64,000 nucleotides of DNA, from positions 1 to 64,000 of the forward strand of contig LGRX02027831.1 of NCBI GenBank assembly GCA_001247695.2. The letters are read 5' to 3'. This DNA comes from Cymbomonas tetramitiformis (lineage: Eukaryota > Chlorophyta > Pyramimonadophyceae > Pyramimonadales > Pyramimonadaceae). Shown piece after piece: positions 59,311 through 64,000 of the stretch; position 1 is the first letter of the stretch, and each line of letters begins with the position of its first letter. A model generated the notes under the pieces. The model was not told where the DNA came from, did not search any database, and worked only from the letters and a program-made list of their open reading frames with translations. The position numbers were made by a program, and so were the translations under genes.

Positions 59311-59423
59311 ACGAATCGATCACAGGAAAGATGTGCAACCAACATTTTTTGTTTTTGTTTTGTGGGTGGGTGGGGGGTGGGGGGGAGGGTGCCAAAGTTT
59401 CCGCTGGCTATTTTATTTGAGCC

Positions 59424-60059
59424 ATGAAATTTGCCAAAATAAGAAACCAATGGGTGCCAGCTAGCGAGTCTACTCGAGGATTTTCCAATTTCTTACGTGA
59501 TAAGACATGCGCGTGGAATAAGAGCAATTTGACCCGATACAAAAGCCGGCAAAATGGTGATATTCGTATAAAAGATTATTCACATGTGATATGTAAAGAC
59601 GTGTATGTGTGCTATCTGCAGCTTTCTGAGAGTAAGGGCGATGGATACGAAATCCCTGGCATTATCACATCTCCTAGTAGATTACTTGTTCATTTGCATC
59701 CACCAATCCCTCATTCAAAAGGCGATCCAAAATATAGATATATGACGATACGATTTACCCAAACTTCAAATGCGTTATTATGTGTACGGGGTAGCCCATC
59801 TGGAAACAAAGTGGGAAGACAATTTCATGAGGCAAGGCATACCTTCACTGAGCAAGGCCATTCGCTTGCAATACGATGTTACCCTATACTTTCGCATGAG
59901 TCACAAGGTCGTGTCGACCAGCACCGGGGGTCAGACTTACTTGAACCAAAACAGCTCACAAGTATGGCACAGTGTAAAAGCTGGAGAGTGGGTTTTTTGA
60001 AAATCGGTGTCGTGTTATCAATTTATGCTGTTCCCGCCTGCAAACACCTATTGTGCTAG
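59424..60059 (+). CDS. Hypothetical ORF with a competing overlapping frame
   Basis: 211 codons with no recognised family. A second plus frame at 59770-60000 (RYYVYGVAHLETKWEDNFM...VWHSVKAGEWVF) looks more protein-like, with alternating beta-strand character, so parts of both may be exons or fossils of one gene. From 60060 to 60600 only short frames occur. Confidence 0.28.
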   Translation: MKFAKIRNQWVPASESTRGFSNFLRDKTCAWNKSNLTRYKSRQNGDIRIKDYSHVICKDVYVCYLQLSESKGDGYEIPGIITSPSRLLVHLHPPIPHSKGDPKYRYMTIRFTQTSNALLCVRGSPSGNKVGRQFHEARHTFTEQGHSLAIRCYPILSHESQGRVDQHRGSDLLEPKQLTSMAQCKSWRVGFLKIGVVLSIYAVPACKHLLC

Positions 60060-60647
60060 ACCTCCGGAACTCCATTTGGCTGAAGGCACAAAATCTCTGG
60101 AGAACCAAGGAAAAAGGCAACTGCACTCGGGTGAGAGAAACTTAACTAAGCAACAATGTCTTGGCAATACAACGCAGCCGTTAGGCAGACTGAATACTAG
60201 TTGTAAAGAGGTGCTGGGAAGCTCAAAACAGGTTTACGGGTTGGATTCGTTCTCAAGTATGTGTCTTTTCTCAGATATCCACTAGGTGACAGCCGCTGCG
60301 TTCCTACCAGAACACCGCACATGTAAACAGCTAGGGGTACCTTGTAAGTGGAAAAAAGCAGCAGCAGCAGCAACCTTCAGAGACGCCGGACTGTCGCTAA
60401 AGAGTGAAAGGGTACTTGAGAGCACCTTACTTTTGTGTGTTGGAGTGAGCATCGGCTCCCCAGAGGACGCTTGCAGCCTTCCAAGCTTATCTCTATTGTA
60501 TTTACATCTATTTATATTTGTATTGTTCTTATCCTACAAGGCCTCACAGCTGTTGTCTACCAGACCTCTACGCATTCAGACCGTTAAAATATTTGCGCTA
60601 CATAAACTGTGGTCTCAACTCTAATACTAAAGGAGAGTTCTAAATCT

Positions 60648-61091
60648 CTATGCAAGGACCATATCAGATAATAGGTTCTTGAACTTCTCATAACTTATGC
60701 TTCCGTCCGAGTCGACCACCCCATTCAGTTCATCATCCACGCATAGTCCAAAATCAGAGACCAGTCCCACTAGTTTTGCTGCTTCTATTCGACCGCTCGT
60801 ATCGCTGCAACCGCCAAGTGCTTGCCATGCCTCCAAGGTCTCCATATCCTCAGTCTCGTAACTCGCTTTATTCGTTTCAACAATTTTCAAGTAATCGCCG
60901 AAGTTGATCTCGCCCTTCGCGCTTTCATCCACCTGTTGTATCATCAAGCGAACTTCCTCCTCTGTGCGATTGTTTCCCAACTCTTGTAAGAGACCTTTGA
61001 GCTCCACCGCGTCTAAAACTCCAGACCCGTCACGATCCAACTGACGGTAAGATCGACGGCAAACCTCGATGTCATCTTCGGACATAGGCAT
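60648..61091 (-). CDS. Calmodulin-like EF-hand protein
   Basis: 147 codons from the ATG at 61091 (MPMSEDDIEVCRRSYRQ). The upstream extension of the frame is discarded because it looks like UTR or intron (an AACAG acceptor lies just before). EF-hand 1 has a canonical loop DRDGSGVLDAVE. EF-hand 2 is DESAKGEINFGD, with Asp at position 12, weaker. Hands 3 (GCSDTSGRIEAAK) and 4 (DSDGSISYEK, two residues short) have lost the ligand pattern. Length and four-hand layout match the calmodulin/centrin/dynein-light-chain group, so a Ca-sensor role, possibly flagellar, is likely; the exact partner is not deducible. It is the only compact, intact-looking single-copy gene in the window. Confidence 0.75.
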   Translation of the reverse strand: MPMSEDDIEVCRRSYRQLDRDGSGVLDAVELKGLLQELGNNRTEEEVRLMIQQVDESAKGEINFGDYLKIVETNKASYETEDMETLEAWQALGGCSDTSGRIEAAKLVGLVSDFGLCVDDELNGVVDSDGSISYEKFKNLLSDMVLA

Positions 61092-61581
61092 GATGCCTCT
61101 GCCTGTTACAGTAAGGACGTTACAGTCAGAACTCCGCGAAGGATAAAAGGTGGATACGTCAGGGAGGTCGCACTGCCTCGGGACATGAAATTCACAGAAG
61201 ATTATCTTTTGGGAGTACGGTCTGGACCGTGAAACAGATATGAATAAAATAGCGGAATAAGCGATTGCAAGCACCTTGCAGGAAACAACATGTATCATGA
61301 GCATGCGTGTTCATAGTTCGGGGGGAGCTGAAGCAAAAGGTATACCTTAGAATTGCGAGCAAGAACTGTAGCGTCAAGTCAAAAGAAAAGCTACCTCAGG
61401 GAACAAATTGGAAGCTGATGCTCAGTAAAATGTCTGACGAGCAAGAATATGCACCAGTTACCAAAGTTTGGACTGCTTTTTTAGGGAGAGAGCACTTTTG
61501 AATTGACCTGGTATATTTGGGAGTTTGATTGTTTAAAAATCGTTTGGTTATGATATTGTTGCGCTGGGACAAATAACCAAT

Positions 61582-61616
61582 ATATAGGGGGTACGTGAAC
61601 GTACAGGTGGGGAAAA
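61582..61616. repeat. 35-bp dispersed repeat, copy 1
   Basis: It contains ATAGGGGGTACGTGAACGTA and then CAGGTGGGGAAAAA; GTACGT-GA-ACGTAC is palindromic. It is identical to 63342-63376. Confidence 0.93.
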
Positions 61617-61717
61617 AATAAACCCCCCCCTGAGTATCCATCATCCGCATCATCATCATGTGAAGAGTGAGAGACCCGCGGCAAATAGAGGCGGCGACCA
61701 AGAGGGGGTTGGGTACC

Positions 61718-61868
61718 TCTGGGGGGCTCCGCCCCCCAGACCCCCCTTCATTTTTCTCTGATGACCTGAATTACATTATTAACGCCGTGTGAAGTCATAC
61801 GTTGTCATTTATGCATGAACTGCATGTAATGTGGGGGCTACCGCTGGGGGCTCTGCCCCCCTTCATTA
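61718..61868. repeat. Two GC-palindrome units
   Basis: GGGGGGCTCCGCCCCCC at about 61720 and GGGGGCTCTGCCCCC at about 61847 are each followed by TTCATT...CTGATGAC and a CGTGTGAAGTCATAC-type phrase. They form a ~125-bp imperfect tandem repeat reaching about 61960. Confidence 0.75.
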
Positions 61869-61979
61869 TTCACTGATGACTTGGGTTAAATATAATTAAA
61901 ATTTAATTATTACCGCACTGTGAAGTCATACCTTGTCATTCATGGATGACCTTTATATTTATATTTAATTTTATTTATA

Positions 61980-62033
61980 CTGTCGTGTCGTGTCGTGTCG
62001 TGTCGTGTCGTGTCGTGTCGTGTCGTGTCGTGT
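61980..62033. repeat. (TGTCG)n microsatellite
   Basis: About ten uninterrupted TGTCG units, followed by degenerate GTGTACAGTGACACA sequence. Confidence 0.95.
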
Positions 62034-62103
62034 GTACAGTGACACACTGAGTCGTGTGTCACAGCTCACTGTGTCGTGTGTCACAGCTCTACTCTGTGTC
62101 GTG

Positions 62104-62335
62104 TACAGCGTACAGTGTACAGCCTACGATTCTGGCTTCATTTTTTCGACAATGACACAGTGTTAAGAGCCACTGAATTTTCGGAATCCGTTCACACATT
62201 TCTCAGATTTGAAGAATGAAGACGTAAAAAAAACTGAGACAGAAATCGTATACAGCGTACAGTGTCACAGTGTCTGGCTTCATTTTTTCGCACTGTTAAG
62301 GGGAATGACACAGTGTTAAGAGCCACTGAATTATA
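62104..62335. repeat. Direct repeat, ~85 bp, two copies
   Basis: CTGGCTTCATTTTTTCG followed by ATGACACAGTGTTAAGAGCC occurs at about 62132-62180 and 62274-62330, each preceded by CAGCGTACAGTGT. The second copy has a short insertion. Confidence 0.85.
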
Positions 62336-62339
62336 TTTC

Positions 62340-63340
62340 CCGATTTTTCAAAAGAGGGGGATCTTCGATTCCATCTCCGATTTTTTCCCCAATATTTTAT
62401 TTGTTGTCGGAGCTGGACTGGTACGGGTATCAATTTGTTACAAGAGATACTTCCTATATATAAATATAGGCTACACGCCTCTGATATGCAAGTTTATATA
62501 ATTTATTCTTGGGGGCACGTGGGAATCTTTTAATTATCTTTTCGTCAGTTGTGGAGTGCACGATACCCATTGGTCGAAGTCAGGCAAAATACGGTCGCTA
62601 GCCAATGGATTGCTAAAGGAGTTTCAGTAGTTCAGGACGCACCTCAAAGACCCATCAATTTGGTGCAGTTCACGTTTATGCGTTTATTTATGACGTAATT
62701 TATTACGGAAATGATAATGATCCTCCGATGAAGAATGAATGGTGAAGGAGATGATCGCGATGCTTCTGTTGGCTTAAGTATATAAAGGCTTATCAATCTC
62801 AGCAGTATTTTGCGTTCTTTTCATATTCGATATAATTCCAAGAGAGTTATTATAGTTATAGTTATAGGAAACGACCAGAATTTGTCGATTCACGTGTCGA
62901 TTCATGCCACGTGTAATAAACTAGTCATGTAAAGTGCCCATTTCCGCTTCCGCCTGCAAATCTACACTTGGCAATTCCTTGTAAAAGTGAAGGGAATCGA
63001 TTCCTATGGTTTCCTGAGTACAACTGTAAACCTGAAAAGATCTCTTAAGATTATTTCCTTTCCGCTCTCGAAATCGAGCCATCCGGAATACCATACAATC
63101 CATGTTTGTCCATTAGACCAATAGCAATAGCCGGATTATACATTATTGATCATACGACATATTTATATAAATAAAATACCTTTAAACTATTATTTATATG
63201 TTGTTCTTATGCATGCGATAGCCAATGGCATGTGTTCACGTTCACACCAAGGGGAATATAAATAAACAGTTCACAATTCTATACCCCTTGGTTCACACCT
63301 ATAAAGGTCGAGGTCGTGTCACATCAGTCACATAAAAGAG
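62340..63340. other. AT-rich region, no gene seen
   Basis: Only short frames. CACGTG-type motifs and TATAAA boxes occur but no promoter/gene pair is supported. Confidence 0.5.
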
Positions 63341-63341
63341 A

Positions 63342-63376
63342 ATATAGGGGGTACGTGAACGTACAGGTGGGGAAAA
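63342..63376. repeat. 35-bp dispersed repeat, copy 2
   Basis: Identical to 61582-61616, same orientation, about 1.76 kb apart. Confidence 0.93.
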
Positions 63377-63726
63377 ATCAATTTCCAAATTACTAGGTTG
63401 GTGGCCATTGAATTGAAGTAGACGTGTATTGACGATAGTTGGTATTTAAAGTGTTAACACCGATCCCCCCCTCGATCCTCGCAAAAAAGAATTATCTCCG
63501 TCAGATCGATGGTCGCCGATCGACAGTCAAGGGTTCGAACAAAGGTTTAACTCATATTTTATTCGGTTTACCTCATTTTTATATTTTATATTATAATATT
63601 AATTATTCAGACGACATTCTGTCGATATATTTATAAATATATGTAAATATATATACAAACATATCTGCGATTGAAATTTTGTTTGCAGCTTTCATCTCAA
63701 CGACGCAAATCGATTTCATCCACCAG

Positions 63727-63915
63727 CGTCACGCAAAAGAGCGTCACGCAAAAGAGCGTCACGCAAAAGAGCGTCACGCAAAGCTAGGCTATAAACTACT
63801 ACACTATACGTCTCCCAAAGCTAGGCTGTGCTGTAAACTACTACACTATACGTCTCCCAAAGCTAGGCTGTAAACTACTACACTAATACGTCACCCAAAA
63901 GAGCGTGACGCAAAG
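63727..63915. repeat. Two tandem arrays at the window end
   Basis: A 15-bp unit GCGTCACGCAAAAGA occurs about four times at 63727-63783. A ~45-bp unit with AAAGCTAGGCT and AAACTACTACACTATACGTC follows, about three times to 63900. GCGTGACGCAAAG then returns, so the two arrays share sequence. Confidence 0.9.
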
Positions 63916-64000
63916 CAATGTTCGTTCTGTAATAGCTGGTTTTTGCGAAATCAAACCTCTAAAAATTTATACACAAAAGCGTGACGTCATAAAACAGACT

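Noticed and set aside
61980..62033. TGTCG array as telomeric repeat
   Set aside because: It is a 5-bp unit, internal to the window, short, and flanked by ordinary sequence.

Overview
This window is eukaryotic nuclear DNA, most likely from a free-living unicellular alga. An early-diverging green alga fits best, but a secondary-plastid alga cannot be excluded. The reasons are GT-AG introns packed with minisatellites, a modular secreted/multi-pass membrane protein spread over more than 20 small exons, a calmodulin-sized EF-hand gene, and a dense load of LTR, tyrosine-recombinase and DNA transposons of types known from algal genomes. No bacterial operon, rRNA or intact tRNA gene was found. The organism call is inference from style, not from a marker gene.

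Layout. 1-1.9 kb: the 3' end of an unrecognised ORF, then tandem and GC-rich hairpin repeats. 1.9-15.4 kb (+): one long gene with a signal peptide, cadherin/VCBS-like repeats, cysteine-rich GCC2/GCC3-like repeats and about six membrane helices. Its introns hold five minisatellites, a hAT transposase fossil and a DIRS fossil. 15.7-22.1 kb (+): a complete but broken Ty1/copia element. 22.4-27.6 kb (-): a DIRS-type element (gag, RT, RNase H, methyltransferase-like domain, Tudor-like/tyrosine recombinase) with several 1-nt breaks. 27.6-30.4 kb: small inverted-repeat elements and palindromes. 30.4-46.0 kb (-): a 15.6-kb Ty3/gypsy element with two giant ORFs (2150 and 2262 codons). 46-50.2 kb: no convincing gene, plus remnants of a copia-type non-autonomous element. 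50.26-54.39 kb (-): a very young non-autonomous LTR element that carries Gag only, with a 5-bp target duplication and a nested PIF/Harbinger-type MITE. 54.4-58.4 kb: weak ORFs and a decayed MULE transposase (-). 58.4-64 kb: weak ORFs, one EF-hand gene (-), then AT-rich DNA full of short repeats.

The most interesting object is the gypsy element. Between RNase H and integrase its Pol carries a full C5-cytosine DNA methyltransferase domain with PCQ, ENV and the other hallmark motifs. A canonical PHD finger follows the integrase, then a second methyltransferase-like domain that is split by a 1-nt frameshift. Four hydrophobic segments precede the RT. Cytosine methyltransferases inside LTR retrotransposons have been reported from dinoflagellates and a charophyte alga, so the principle has precedent, but this combination looks unusual. 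The DIRS element also carries a methyltransferase-like NPPW domain and a Tudor-like reader, and the copia element has a degenerate relative of that domain between protease and integrase. Three unrelated element classes in one window therefore carry chromatin-writer or reader-like modules.

The copia element and the Gag-only element share an unusual primer site: the reverse complement of the initiator tRNA-Met anticodon region (half-tRNA priming). This suggests the first family could mobilise the second.
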